A DNA stretch of 16,623 nt from an uncultured Faecalibacterium sp. (GCA_934539245.1 CAKTCK010000043.1:1-16623); one strand, 5' to 3'; positions 7,029 to 14,577 are shown, counted from the first letter of the stretch. Numbers and translations: made by a program. The notes: generated by a model from the letters alone, not told the origin.

Positions 7029-7104
7029 ATTTTGACTCTGAAAGTGATTTTCAAAATTACGGCGGGAAGTGTACCGTTTTGTAACTATTTTGACTAGTAA
7101 AGTG
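7029..7104 (+). repeat. 18-bp imperfect direct repeat in the divergent control region
   Basis: ATTTTGACT-N3-AAAGTG occurs at 7029-7046 and 7087-7104, identical at 15 of 18 positions, 58 bp apart. The first copy overlaps operator candidate 2. Each contains TTGACT but no matching -10 follows at 17 bases, so they look more like protein-binding sites or a local duplication than promoters. Confidence 0.6.
7039..7053. promoter_or_regulatory. palindromic operator candidate 2 (RpiR-type)
   Basis: TGAAAGTGATTTTCA fits TGAAA-N5-TTTCA exactly. Its centre is 33 bp, about three helical turns, from candidate 1, so dimers on the two sites would sit on the same DNA face. Confidence 0.6.
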
Positions 7105-7189
7105 TGCGAAATCATTGTGTTTTTTCTGATATCCCACAATTTTGTGCAGGCTGCTGGGTTTGAAAATGAAAATTTATGAAAAGAATGAA

Positions 7190-7218
7190 TAGACAAAATG
7201 AAAATAATTTTCTATAAT
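7190..7218 (+). promoter_or_regulatory. sialic acid operon promoter with internal operator
   Basis: TAGACA (7190-7195) and TATAAT (7213-7218) are spaced by 17 bases; transcription should begin near 7225. A third TGAAA-N5-TTTC palindrome (7199-7213, last base T instead of A) fills the spacer, so a bound repressor would block RNA polymerase directly. The leader to the first start codon is about 93 bases and holds no recognised riboswitch. The rest of the 486-base gap 6832-7317 contains AT-rich DNA, the listed palindromes and repeats, and no gene that I can support. Confidence 0.8.
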
Positions 7219-7317
7219 TAGGCTACAAACAACGGCTGCAGACACGAGCGGCCGCTACGAGCAAAACGGAGCACGATCCCTGAGGGGGTCGAAGAAGATG
7301 AACAAGGAGAGTCTACC

Positions 7318-8673
7318 ATGAAAAACTGCATTTCCCGCCGTTCGTTCCTGAAGGCTGCCGGTATTCTGGGCGCTGCCGGCGCACTGGCCGCCTGCGGCGG
7401 TTCCGCTTCCAGCAGCACTGCTGCTTCCTCCACCGCTTCCTCTGCTGCTGCAAGTGCTGCCAGCACCGGCGCAAGCATCAAGCTGTGGACATACCCCATC
7501 GGCGGCTGGGGCAATGACGATACCGTCCAGAACCTGATCTCCAGCTTCAACGCAAAGTACCCCGACATCAAGGTGACCGTGGAGTATCTGGACTACACCA
7601 ACGGCGACGATCAGGTGAACACTGCCATCGAGGGCGGCAGCGCACCCGATCTGGTCATGGAAGGTCCCGAGCGTCTGGTGGCCAACTGGGGTGCCAAGGG
7701 CGTTATGGCTCCGCTGAACGATCTGTGGACCGACGACGCCAAGAAGGACATCTACGCTTCTGTCGAGTCTGCCTGCCACAACGAGAAGGGCGACTACTAC
7801 GAGTACCCCCTGTGCATGACCGCACACTGCATGGCCGTGAACATGACCAAGGTCAAGGAAGTGGGCGCTGACCAGTACATCGACACCGACAAGCACACCT
7901 GGAGCACCGACGGCTTCCTGAAGACCGTGGATGCACTGTACAAGGGCGGCTACGAGAACGTGGCAGCCATCTACTGCAGCGGTCAGGGCGGCGACCAGGG
8001 CACCCGCGCTATCATCAACAATATGTACGGCGGCACCTTTACCGATGCAGCCCACACCAAGTACACCGCCGACTCTGCCGAGAACATCAAGGCTATCCAG
8101 ACGCTGTACGATGCAAAGGGCGTCAACTTCGATCCCTCCATCAACGGCGGCGAGGAGATCACCCTGTTCCGCAACGGCACCCTGCAGATGGCTTTCTGCT
8201 GGAACATTGCACAGCAGCTGAACGCTGACACCGCTGCCGCAGGACAGACCATCAGCGGCGACGAGATCTTCCCCATGGCATTTCCCACCGAAAGCGGCGA
8301 CCCGAAGCTGTGCGGCGGCATCTGGGGCTTCGGCATCTTTGATAACGGCGATGAGGCCAAGATCAAGGCTGCAAAGACCTTTATCGAGTTCATCGCTGCC
8401 GACCCCTCTCAGGTCAAGGACAGCGTGCTGGCTTCCACCTACTTCCCCGTCCGCACCAGCGTGGGCGACATCTACGCCGGCAACGAGGTCATGAGCGAGT
8501 ACAGCAAGTTCATGAACTATCTGGGCGACTACTACCAGATCACCCCGGGCTGGACCACTGCCCGTACCGAGTGGTGGAACATGCTGCAGCGCGTGGGCTC
8601 CGGCGAGGCCGTCGAGACTGCCGTTAAGACCTTTGTGGACAACGCAAACGCAGCCGCTGCTGCCGAGGCATAA
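7318..8673 (+). CDS. ABC transporter sugar-binding lipoprotein (probable sialic acid binding protein)
   Basis: The 451-residue protein starts with SRRSFLKAAG (6-15), a full twin-arginine motif, followed by a hydrophobic stretch and lipobox LAAC (lipid-anchored Cys26). A Ser/Ala/Gly-rich linker (27-55) tethers the domain to the membrane. From about residue 56 the sequence is a family 1 extracellular solute-binding protein (KLWTYPIGGWGN, then PDLVMEGPERLVANW, then WWNMLQRV near the end). It should capture the ligand outside the membrane and pass it to the two permeases downstream. AAGGAG sits 9 bases before the ATG. As first gene of an operon with nanA, nanQ, nanE and nanK, its ligand is most likely sialic acid, but related sugars cannot be excluded from sequence. 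A terminator-like hairpin after the gene probably makes it more abundant than the permeases, as is usual for binding proteins. Confidence 0.88.
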   Translation: MKNCISRRSFLKAAGILGAAGALAACGGSASSSTAASSTASSAAASAASTGASIKLWTYPIGGWGNDDTVQNLISSFNAKYPDIKVTVEYLDYTNGDDQVNTAIEGGSAPDLVMEGPERLVANWGAKGVMAPLNDLWTDDAKKDIYASVESACHNEKGDYYEYPLCMTAHCMAVNMTKVKEVGADQYIDTDKHTWSTDGFLKTVDALYKGGYENVAAIYCSGQGGDQGTRAIINNMYGGTFTDAAHTKYTADSAENIKAIQTLYDAKGVNFDPSINGGEEITLFRNGTLQMAFCWNIAQQLNADTAAAGQTISGDEIFPMAFPTESGDPKLCGGIWGFGIFDNGDEAKIKAAKTFIEFIAADPSQVKDSVLASTYFPVRTSVGDIYAGNEVMSEYSKFMNYLGDYYQITPGWTTARTEWWNMLQRVGSGEAVETAVKTFVDNANAAAAAEA

Positions 8674-8711
8674 GCGCCAGTTTCCCTGAATTATATCACA
8701 GCTGAACCGCA

Positions 8712-8746
8712 AGGCCCCTTCCTCCGGGTGAGGGAGGGGCCTTTTT
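8712..8746 (+). terminator. intra-operon terminator/attenuator after the binding-protein gene
   Basis: A 13-bp stem with one G-U pair (8712-8724 with 8730-8742) has a 5-base loop and runs into TTTTT. As no promoter is evident between it and the permease gene, it must be leaky and would lower permease transcript relative to binding protein, while protecting the upstream mRNA 3' end. Confidence 0.85.
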
Positions 8747-8777
8747 ACGGAAAAAACACTCTCAAACGAAAGGTCTG

Positions 8778-9701
8778 GTGATCCTCTTGGCTGCAAAGAC
8801 GGCAATGAAAGAGCCCAAACGCAGCAGTGCGCTGGTACGGCGCGAAACCTTCGCCTCCTACTGCTTCCTGCTGCCCAGCCTGATCTTCTTTCTGGGCTTC
8901 GTCATCTACCCCATGATCCTCTGCGTGGTGACCAGCTTCTTTGACTCCACCATGAACCGCGCGGATATCTTTGTGGGTCTGGCAAACTACAAGACCCTGT
9001 TTGCCGACCCCATCTTCCTTGGTGCATTAAAGAACACCTTCGTCATCGTCATCGTGTCGGTGCCCATCACCTGCATCTTCTCGCTGTGGGTATCCTCCGC
9101 CATCGTAGACCTGCCGGAGTGGGCGACCAGCCTTTTCCGCTGCGTGTTCTACCTGCCCGTGGTCACCGGCTCGGTCGCCGTTACCGTGGTGTGGAAGTGG
9201 ATGTACAACAACTACTACGGCATCTTCAACTATCTGGGCAAGAGCCTTGGTATTCTGGACAAAAACATCAACTGGCTGGGTGACGAGCGGTTCGCACTGG
9301 GCTGTATCATCCTGATTTTGCTCACCACCTCTGTGGGTCAGCCCATCGTGCTGTACGTTTCGGCACTGGGCAATGTGGACCAGTCCATTGTGGAAGCAGC
9401 CGAGGTGGACGGCGCTACCGACTTCCAGTGCTTCTGGAAGATCAAGTGGCCCGCCATTATGCCCACCACCCTGTACATTCTGGTCATCACCACCATCAAC
9501 TCCTTCCAGTGCTTTGCACTGATCCAGCTGCTGACCTCCGGCGGCCCCAACCACAAGACCGATACCATTATGTACTACATCTACTACACTGCCTTCAAGC
9601 AGTACAAGTACGGCTACGGCAATGCCATGGGCGTGGTGCTGGCGGTGATCATCGCCATTCTGTCTGCTGTCCAGTTCAAGCTGGGCAACAAGGATAATTA
9701 A
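8778..9701 (+). CDS. ABC transporter permease, MalF/UgpA type
   Basis: The protein (up to 307 aa) has six predicted membrane segments beginning with CFLLPSLIFFLGFVIYP (about 29-45) and the cytoplasmic EAA loop EAAEVDGATDFQCFW at 206-220 that docks on the ATPase. The late LTSGGPNHKTDT (252-263) is typical of MalF/UgpA-like sugar permeases. The start is uncertain: GTG at 8778 has AAAGG five bases upstream; TTG at 8787 and ATG at 8805 are in frame alternatives. It should form the membrane channel with the next gene product. No ATPase gene is in the operon, so the pair probably uses a shared MsiK-type ATPase encoded elsewhere, as is common for this transporter class in Firmicutes. Confidence 0.9.
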   Translation: MILLAAKTAMKEPKRSSALVRRETFASYCFLLPSLIFFLGFVIYPMILCVVTSFFDSTMNRADIFVGLANYKTLFADPIFLGALKNTFVIVIVSVPITCIFSLWVSSAIVDLPEWATSLFRCVFYLPVVTGSVAVTVVWKWMYNNYYGIFNYLGKSLGILDKNINWLGDERFALGCIILILLTTSVGQPIVLYVSALGNVDQSIVEAAEVDGATDFQCFWKIKWPAIMPTTLYILVITTINSFQCFALIQLLTSGGPNHKTDTIMYYIYYTAFKQYKYGYGNAMGVVLAVIIAILSAVQFKLGNKDN

Positions 9702-9715
9702 GGAGGTGCGGAACA

Positions 9716-10687
9716 ATGAGTGCTACTGCTGCAAAAAAGCAAAAACCGTTGAAGCGCCATCCCAGTAAACTGAAAAAGATGAGCGCCTACACCATTCTGG
9801 CGATCATCCTCATCAGCATTATGGCGGTGCTGTTCGCCTTCCCGCTGTACTGGATCATCACCGGCTCCTTCAAGACCGGTGCCGCCATCAACGCCACTAC
9901 CCCCGAGTGGTGGCCCAGCCAGTGGGTGCTGACCAACTACCAGAAGCTGTTTGCCGGCAAGCGTGCCCCGCTGTGGCAGCTGGCTGTGCCCTTCGGCTCT
10001 AAGTTCAGCGCCGACGGCGAGCCTGTCTACTTCTCGGTAGGCCCCATGGCTCCCGCTGCCATCCGCTGGATGATTAACACCGTGTTCATGGCAGTCATGT
10101 CCATGATTCTTACCTGCCTGACCGCCGCCATGGCGGGTTATGCGCTGGCCAAAAAGCGCTTTGTGGGCCGCAAGCTGCTGTTTACCCTCATCGTCTGCGC
10201 TATGGCCCTGCCCAAGCAGGTCATCCTGATCCCCCTGCTGCGCGAGATGAGCGCACTGAACCTGTACAATACCATCTGGGCGGTCATCTTCCCCATCGTG
10301 GGCTGGCCGTTCGGCGTGTTCCTGATGAAGCAGTTCAGTGAGGGCATCCCCACCGAAATGCTGGAAGCTGCCCGCATCGACGGCGCAAGCGAGGCGCGCA
10401 CCTTTGTTAAGATCGTGCTGCCCATGGTCAAGCCAGGTATCGGCGCACTGGCCATCTTTACCTTCATCAACAGCTGGAACGACTACTTCATGCAGTTGAT
10501 CATGCTGTCCAGCACCAGCAACCTGACCATCTCGCTGGGCATTGCAAAGCTGCAGGCAGAAAACAGTACCGACTTCGGCCTGATCATGGCGGGTGCCGCA
10601 CTGGCCGCAGTGCCGATCATCATCATCTTCCTGATCTTCCAGAAGTACTTCACCAAGGGCATCGCAATGGGTGCGGTCAAGGGCTAA
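9716..10687 (+). CDS. ABC transporter permease, MalG/UgpE type
   Basis: This 323-residue partner permease has a basic N-terminus, a first membrane segment near 24-48 (ending in FPLYWIITGSFKT), and the EAA loop EAARIDGASEARTFVKI at 217-233. Its region between the first and second membrane segments (about 80-115) is longer than in typical MalG-like proteins and includes GSKFSADGEPVYFSVGP, perhaps an extra extracytoplasmic loop that contacts the binding protein. AAGGAGGTG precedes the ATG, and only 14 bases separate it from the previous stop. The 118 bases that follow, before nanA, contain a weak hairpin and an AT-rich patch but no convincing promoter. Confidence 0.9.
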   Translation: MSATAAKKQKPLKRHPSKLKKMSAYTILAIILISIMAVLFAFPLYWIITGSFKTGAAINATTPEWWPSQWVLTNYQKLFAGKRAPLWQLAVPFGSKFSADGEPVYFSVGPMAPAAIRWMINTVFMAVMSMILTCLTAAMAGYALAKKRFVGRKLLFTLIVCAMALPKQVILIPLLREMSALNLYNTIWAVIFPIVGWPFGVFLMKQFSEGIPTEMLEAARIDGASEARTFVKIVLPMVKPGIGALAIFTFINSWNDYFMQLIMLSSTSNLTISLGIAKLQAENSTDFGLIMAGAALAAVPIIIIFLIFQKYFTKGIAMGAVKG

Positions 10688-10805
10688 AATTGCGACCGCG
10701 GCAAGAGGGCAAAAATGCCTCTGCCCGGCGCAGAAAGCCTCAGAACCTGATACGAACAACTATTTTATATCGATTTATTACTGATTGTAAAGAAGGGCTT
10801 GAAAC

Positions 10806-11735
10806 ATGAAAGATATCAAAAAATATCAGGGTGTCATCCCTGCATTTTACGCCTGCTATGACGCAGAGGGCAACATCTCGGTGGAGGGGGTCAAGGCGCT
10901 GACCCGCCACCTGATCGCCAAGGGCGTCAAGGGCGTGTATGTGGGCGGCTCCTCCGGTGAGTGCATCTACCAGCACGTCGATGAGCGCAAGACGGTGTTG
11001 GAAGCCGTGATGAGCGAGGCCAAGGGCAAGCTGACCGTGATCGCCCACGTTGGCTGCAACAACACCGCCGACAGCATGGAGCTGGCACGCCACGCCGAGA
11101 GCGTGGGCGTGGATGCCATTGCCTCCATCCCGCCCATCTACTTCCACCTGCCGGAGTACGCCATTGCCAAGTACTGGAACGATATGTCCGCTGCCGCCCC
11201 GAACACCGAGTTCGTCATCTACAATATCCCGCAGTTGGCAGGCACGGCACTGACCATGAGCCTGCTGAACGAGATGCTGAAGAACCCCAACGTGGTAGCC
11301 GTGAAGAACAGCTCCATGCCCACGCAGGACATCCAGATGTTCAAGGATGCCGGCATTGCCGCCCGCGGCGAGGGCAACTTTGTGGTGTTCAACGGCCCGG
11401 ACGAGCAGTTCGTTTCCGGCCGCGTCATTGGCGCAGACGGCGGCATCGGCGGCACCTACGCCGTGATGCCGGAGCTGTATCTGGCTATGAATGCCCATCT
11501 GGAAAAGGGCGAGATCGCCGAAGCCCGCGCCATCCAGTACGAGGCCAACCGCATCATCTACAAAATGTGCTCTGCCCACGGCAACCTGTACGCCGTGCAA
11601 AAGGAGATCCTGCGCCGGATGTACGGTTTGGAGCTGGGCAGCGTGCGTGCCCCGATGCCCGGCCTGATCCCCGAGGATGAAGCCGTTGTGGCCGAAGCAC
11701 AGGCCATGATCGAAGCCGCCATCGCAAAGCTGTAA
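10806..11735 (+). CDS. nanA: N-acetylneuraminate lyase (DapA superfamily)
   Basis: NanA splits N-acetylneuraminate into ManNAc and pyruvate in the cytoplasm through a Schiff base. The 309-residue protein has the (beta/alpha)8 DapA-family landmarks: carboxylate-binding GGSSGE (47-52), catalytic Tyr in YNIPQLAG (Y139) and Schiff-base Lys in VAVKNSS (K167). YNIP-x-L-x-G and the GGSSGE...Q context fit sialic acid lyases better than dihydrodipicolinate synthases, and the neighbours nanQ, nanE and nanK settle the pathway. Length is normal for the family. The ribosome binding site is modest (AAGAAGGG about 9 bases upstream). A minor alternative is another DapA-family aldolase, which the operon context makes unlikely. 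Confidence 0.93.
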   Translation: MKDIKKYQGVIPAFYACYDAEGNISVEGVKALTRHLIAKGVKGVYVGGSSGECIYQHVDERKTVLEAVMSEAKGKLTVIAHVGCNNTADSMELARHAESVGVDAIASIPPIYFHLPEYAIAKYWNDMSAAAPNTEFVIYNIPQLAGTALTMSLLNEMLKNPNVVAVKNSSMPTQDIQMFKDAGIAARGEGNFVVFNGPDEQFVSGRVIGADGGIGGTYAVMPELYLAMNAHLEKGEIAEARAIQYEANRIIYKMCSAHGNLYAVQKEILRRMYGLELGSVRAPMPGLIPEDEAVVAEAQAMIEAAIAKL

Positions 11736-11741
11736 CAAAAT

Positions 11742-11795
11742 AAAAGCGCCCCTCTCCGTCTCTTTTTCAGAGGGGAGGCGGGCGCTTCTTTTATT
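11742..11795 (+). terminator. leaky hairpin between nanA and nanQ
   Basis: An outer stem AGCG/CGCT (from 11745 and to 11786) and an inner CCCCTCT/AGAGGGG (11749-11755 with 11769-11775) form a bulged hairpin, followed by TTCTTTTATT. The tail is interrupted and the ribosome binding site of nanQ follows at once, so this is more likely an attenuator or mRNA-processing/stability element than a full stop. Confidence 0.55.
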
Positions 11796-11808
11796 GGAGG
11801 AAACGCAA

Positions 11809-12258
11809 ATGATCTGCGATACCCTGCAGCATCTTGGCCGGTATAGGGGACTGCACCCCAACTTGGATACCGCCATTGACTATCTGCTTACCCACGATCT
11901 TGCTGCCCTGCCGCTGGGGCGCACCGAGGTGAACGGGGAAGAGGTGTTCATCAACCTGATGGATGCCACCCTGCACCCGGACGAGGGCTACCACCCGGAG
12001 TACCACAAGCGCTACGCCGATTTACAGGTAGACCTTACCGGCGCCGAGGGCTGGGGCTACACCAATCTGCCCGGCGCAGAGATCGGGGAGTTTACCGGGG
12101 ACTGCGGCTTTCAGGCCAGCGCCAGCGTAGTGACCGGTGCACTGGGCGAGAGACGCTTTGTGCTGTTTTTCCCGGAGGAGCTGCATAAACCCGGCCTTGT
12201 ACAGCACGGATGCGTCAGCGTGCGCAAGGCAGTTGTCAAGATCAGAATGGAGGAGTAA
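11809..12258 (+). CDS. nanQ: YhcH/YjgK/YiaL-family protein, probable sialic acid anomerase
   Basis: The 149-residue protein belongs to the YhcH (DUF386, cupin-like) family. Visible marks are EYHKRYADLQ (64-73, with E64, H66, D71) and LFFPEELHKPGL (119-130, H126), which match the metal-site pattern E-x-H...D and FFP-x-x-xH-x-P of the family. The E. coli member NanQ speeds conversion of alpha- to beta-sialic acid, or of the form the lyase uses, so it supports NanA. The start at 11809 is set by GGAGG nine bases upstream; a TTG at 11794 in the same frame overlaps that site and is unlikely. It ends 4 bases before nanE. Older names call it beta-galactosidase subunit beta, which is probably misleading here. 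Confidence 0.85.
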   Translation: MICDTLQHLGRYRGLHPNLDTAIDYLLTHDLAALPLGRTEVNGEEVFINLMDATLHPDEGYHPEYHKRYADLQVDLTGAEGWGYTNLPGAEIGEFTGDCGFQASASVVTGALGERRFVLFFPEELHKPGLVQHGCVSVRKAVVKIRMEE

Positions 12259-12262
12259 GACC

Positions 12263-12967
12263 ATGGATAAGGAAAAGCTGTTTGCACAGATCAAGGGCGG
12301 GCTCATCGTGTCCTGTCAGGCACTGGAGCACGAGCCCCTGTACACCAAGGAGGGCGGCGTGATGCCCCTGATGGCAAAAGCTGCCGCCATGAGCGGGGCT
12401 GTGGGCATCCGCGCCAACACCGTGCGGGACATTACCCAGATCAAACAGGTGGTGGACCTGCCGGTCATCGGCATCATCAAAAAGGACTACCCCGGCACGC
12501 CCATGTACATCACCGTCACTATGAAGGAAGTGGACGAACTGGTGGCCTGCGGGGTGGATATCCTTGCCGTGCAGGGCACCGGTGCCCTGCGCCCGGACGG
12601 CTCCACCTCCGCACAGTTCATCCGCGCCATCAAGGCAAAGTACCCCGAGCAGCTGGTGATGGCGGACTGCGATAACCTTGAAAACGCCATGCTCTGCGCC
12701 GGAGCCGGTGCCGACTTTGTGGGCACCACCATGCGCGGCTACACCCCCGAGACCACTGGCATTGATGATATCGACTTTGACTTCATCCGCAAGTTGTCCG
12801 CAGAGTGCCCAGCAAAAATCATTGCCGAGGGTCACATCCACTACCCGGAGCAGGCGGTCAAGGCGCTGGAAGCCGGTGCCTTTGCGCTGGTGGTGGGCGG
12901 TGCCATTACCCGCCCGGCAGAGATCACCGCACGCTTTACCGGTGCCATCAACGCCGCTAAAAAATAA
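12263..12967 (+). CDS. nanE: putative N-acetylmannosamine-6-phosphate 2-epimerase
   Basis: NanE converts ManNAc-6-P to GlcNAc-6-P. The 234-residue protein keeps the residues important in the characterised Clostridium perfringens enzyme by my alignment: Arg in GIRANTV (R50), Lys in IGIIKKDY (K73), Asp in VMADCD (D135), Glu in IIAEGHIH (E189) and the phosphate-binding VVGGAITRP end. The stretch that in most relatives reads ALDATxRxRP is here AVQGTGALRP (102-111), losing an Asp and basic residues, a notable departure. GGAGGA lies inside the last codons of nanQ, 8 bases before the ATG, so translation is coupled. An in-frame upstream extension from 12137 overlaps nanQ and has no start signal. Function is well supported by motif set and context despite the odd loop. 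Confidence 0.9.
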   Translation: MDKEKLFAQIKGGLIVSCQALEHEPLYTKEGGVMPLMAKAAAMSGAVGIRANTVRDITQIKQVVDLPVIGIIKKDYPGTPMYITVTMKEVDELVACGVDILAVQGTGALRPDGSTSAQFIRAIKAKYPEQLVMADCDNLENAMLCAGAGADFVGTTMRGYTPETTGIDDIDFDFIRKLSAECPAKIIAEGHIHYPEQAVKALEAGAFALVVGGAITRPAEITARFTGAINAAKK

Positions 12968-12985
12968 CACAGGGGAGTGCCTGCT

Positions 12986-13915
12986 ATGAAACACTATCTT
13001 GGTATCGACATCGGCGGCACAGCCGTCAAGTTGGGCATCGTGGACGAGACCGGCGCGGTGCTGGCGAAAGCCGAGGAGAGCGTAAGTTTTGACGGCTATC
13101 GCACCCCCATCCTGACCACAGTGCTCAAAGCCGCGCAGACCTTCCTTGCCGCGCAGAACGTCCCGGCGGAAAGCCTTGCGGGCATCGGCGTTTCTGCCAC
13201 CGGGCAGATCGACAGCCGCAAGGGCATCGTGGCGGGCACCTGCGGCAACCTGCCCAACTACATTGGCGCACCCATCAAGGCAGAACTGGAAAAGACCTTC
13301 GGCTTGCCGGTCACGGTAGCCAACGACGCCAACTGCATGACGCTGGGCGAAGTGTGGGTAGGCGGTGCAAAGGGCTATACGGACGTCATCGGTGTGACGC
13401 TGGGCACCGGCGTGGGCGGCGGCATCCTGACCGGCGGCCGCCTGCTGGAAGGCGCGCGGGGTCTGGGCGGTGAGCTGGGACACTACCGTACCCACGCGCT
13501 GGACGGCGTGGACTGCACCTGCGGCGCAAAGGGCTGCTGGGAGCGCTACGCCGCCACCACCGCTCTGGTACGCGCCGCACAGGAAAAAGACCCGGCATGG
13601 AAGGACGGCCGCGCCATCTTTGCCGCCGCCGAGGCGGGCAGCGAGACGGTGCTGGCGCTGCTGGACGCATGGACGGACGAGATCGCGCAGGGGCTGGCGG
13701 GCATGGTGCATATCTTCAACCCGCAGCTGATTTTGATCGGCGGCGGCGTGTCTGCCCAGCAGAAGCTGCTCATCGACCCCATTGCCGCCAAGGTAAAGGC
13801 CGCAGTCATGCCCGCCTTTGCCGAAGGACTGGAAATTCGCGCCGCGCAGCTGCACAACGATGCCGGGATGGTGGGCGCTGTGTACTACTTCCGGCAGACG
13901 ATGGAAAAGGAGTGA
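12986..13915 (+). CDS. nanK: ROK-family N-acetylmannosamine kinase
   Basis: The 309-residue protein is a ROK sugar kinase: ATP-binding GIDIGGTAVKLG (6-17), catalytic Asp in VANDAN (D114), the GTGVGGGI loop (141-148) and the zinc site H166 with C177, C179 and C184 in CTCGAKGC. In this operon the substrate is ManNAc released by NanA; the sequence alone would also allow glucose or another hexose. GGGGAG about 8 bases upstream supports ATG 12986 over a GTG at 12977. It lies between nanE and the esterase gene with short gaps, so it is part of the same transcript. Confidence 0.9.
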   Translation: MKHYLGIDIGGTAVKLGIVDETGAVLAKAEESVSFDGYRTPILTTVLKAAQTFLAAQNVPAESLAGIGVSATGQIDSRKGIVAGTCGNLPNYIGAPIKAELEKTFGLPVTVANDANCMTLGEVWVGGAKGYTDVIGVTLGTGVGGGILTGGRLLEGARGLGGELGHYRTHALDGVDCTCGAKGCWERYAATTALVRAAQEKDPAWKDGRAIFAAAEAGSETVLALLDAWTDEIAQGLAGMVHIFNPQLILIGGGVSAQQKLLIDPIAAKVKAAVMPAFAEGLEIRAAQLHNDAGMVGAVYYFRQTMEKE

Positions 13916-13922
13916 TTCGGTT

Positions 13923-14561
13923 ATGAAAAAGCATATTCTCTGTCTGGGGGATTCCAACACCCACGGCTATTGCGCCGACCCCAACGACTGCGCCGACCAC
14001 GGCATCCGCTTCAACGAGGATGAGCGCTGGACCTGCCGCCTGCAAAAGGCGCTGGGCGAGGAATATCTGGTCACCGAGGAGGGGCTTTCCGGCCGCACCA
14101 CCGTGTTCGTGGACCCGCTGCATGAATCCATGGACGCGCTGAGCGTGGCTTACGCCCTGCTCAAGAGCCACGAGGTCATCGACCTGCTCATCATCATGCT
14201 GGGCACGAATGACGTCAAGGAGCGCTTTGGCGCAAACGCCGCCTGCATCGGTGCGGGCATGGAGCGGCTGCTGCTCAAGGTCAAAAGCGTGGACTGCTGG
14301 GGCGGCAAAGCACCCAACATTCTGGTGGTGGCTCCGCCCTGCATCAAGGACGGCTTCCACGATGCCGTCATGGGCGCAGGCTGCGTGGAAAAATCCCGCG
14401 GCGTTGCCGAGCAGCTGCGCATCGTAGCCGAGCGGCAGGGTGTGCACTTTATGGACGCCGCCGAGTGCGAGTTCAACGAGGTGGACTTTATGCACCTGAC
14501 CCGCAAGGGTCACGCCCGACTGGCAGAGCTGCTGACCGCAGAGGTGCCGAAGCTGGTCTGA
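13923..14561 (+). CDS. SGNH/GDSL-family esterase, candidate sialate O-acetylesterase
   Basis: This 212-residue hydrolase shows the SGNH blocks: GDSN with nucleophile Ser11, GLSGRTT with G57, GTND with N96, and DFMH with D188 and H191. No signal peptide is present, so it acts inside the cell. A ribosome binding site (GGAG) overlaps the nanK stop, seven bases before the ATG, so it is the last gene of the sialic acid operon. Removing O-acetyl groups from imported sialic acids would let NanA use them; this is an inference from context, as SGNH enzymes have many substrates (arylesterase-like relatives share the ERW and GLSGRTT motifs). Confidence 0.85.
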   Translation: MKKHILCLGDSNTHGYCADPNDCADHGIRFNEDERWTCRLQKALGEEYLVTEEGLSGRTTVFVDPLHESMDALSVAYALLKSHEVIDLLIIMLGTNDVKERFGANAACIGAGMERLLLKVKSVDCWGGKAPNILVVAPPCIKDGFHDAVMGAGCVEKSRGVAEQLRIVAERQGVHFMDAAECEFNEVDFMHLTRKGHARLAELLTAEVPKLV

Positions 14562-14577
14562 GTAAAAAGCTGTCAGA

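Noticed and set aside
7255..8805. Minus-strand open frame (516 codons) opposite the binding-protein gene
   Set aside because: It is a shadow of the plus-strand gene, which has a Tat signal, lipobox and ribosome binding site.
10688..10805. Separate promoter for nanA
   Set aside because: There are AT-rich patches but no -35/-10 pair; nanA is more simply part of the upstream operon.
12242..13960. Long minus-strand open frame (572 codons) opposite nanE and nanK
   Set aside because: It mirrors GC-rich codon bias of the plus-strand genes, has low-complexity His/Gly/Ala-rich translation with no motif, and the plus strand has clear enzymes with ribosome binding sites.
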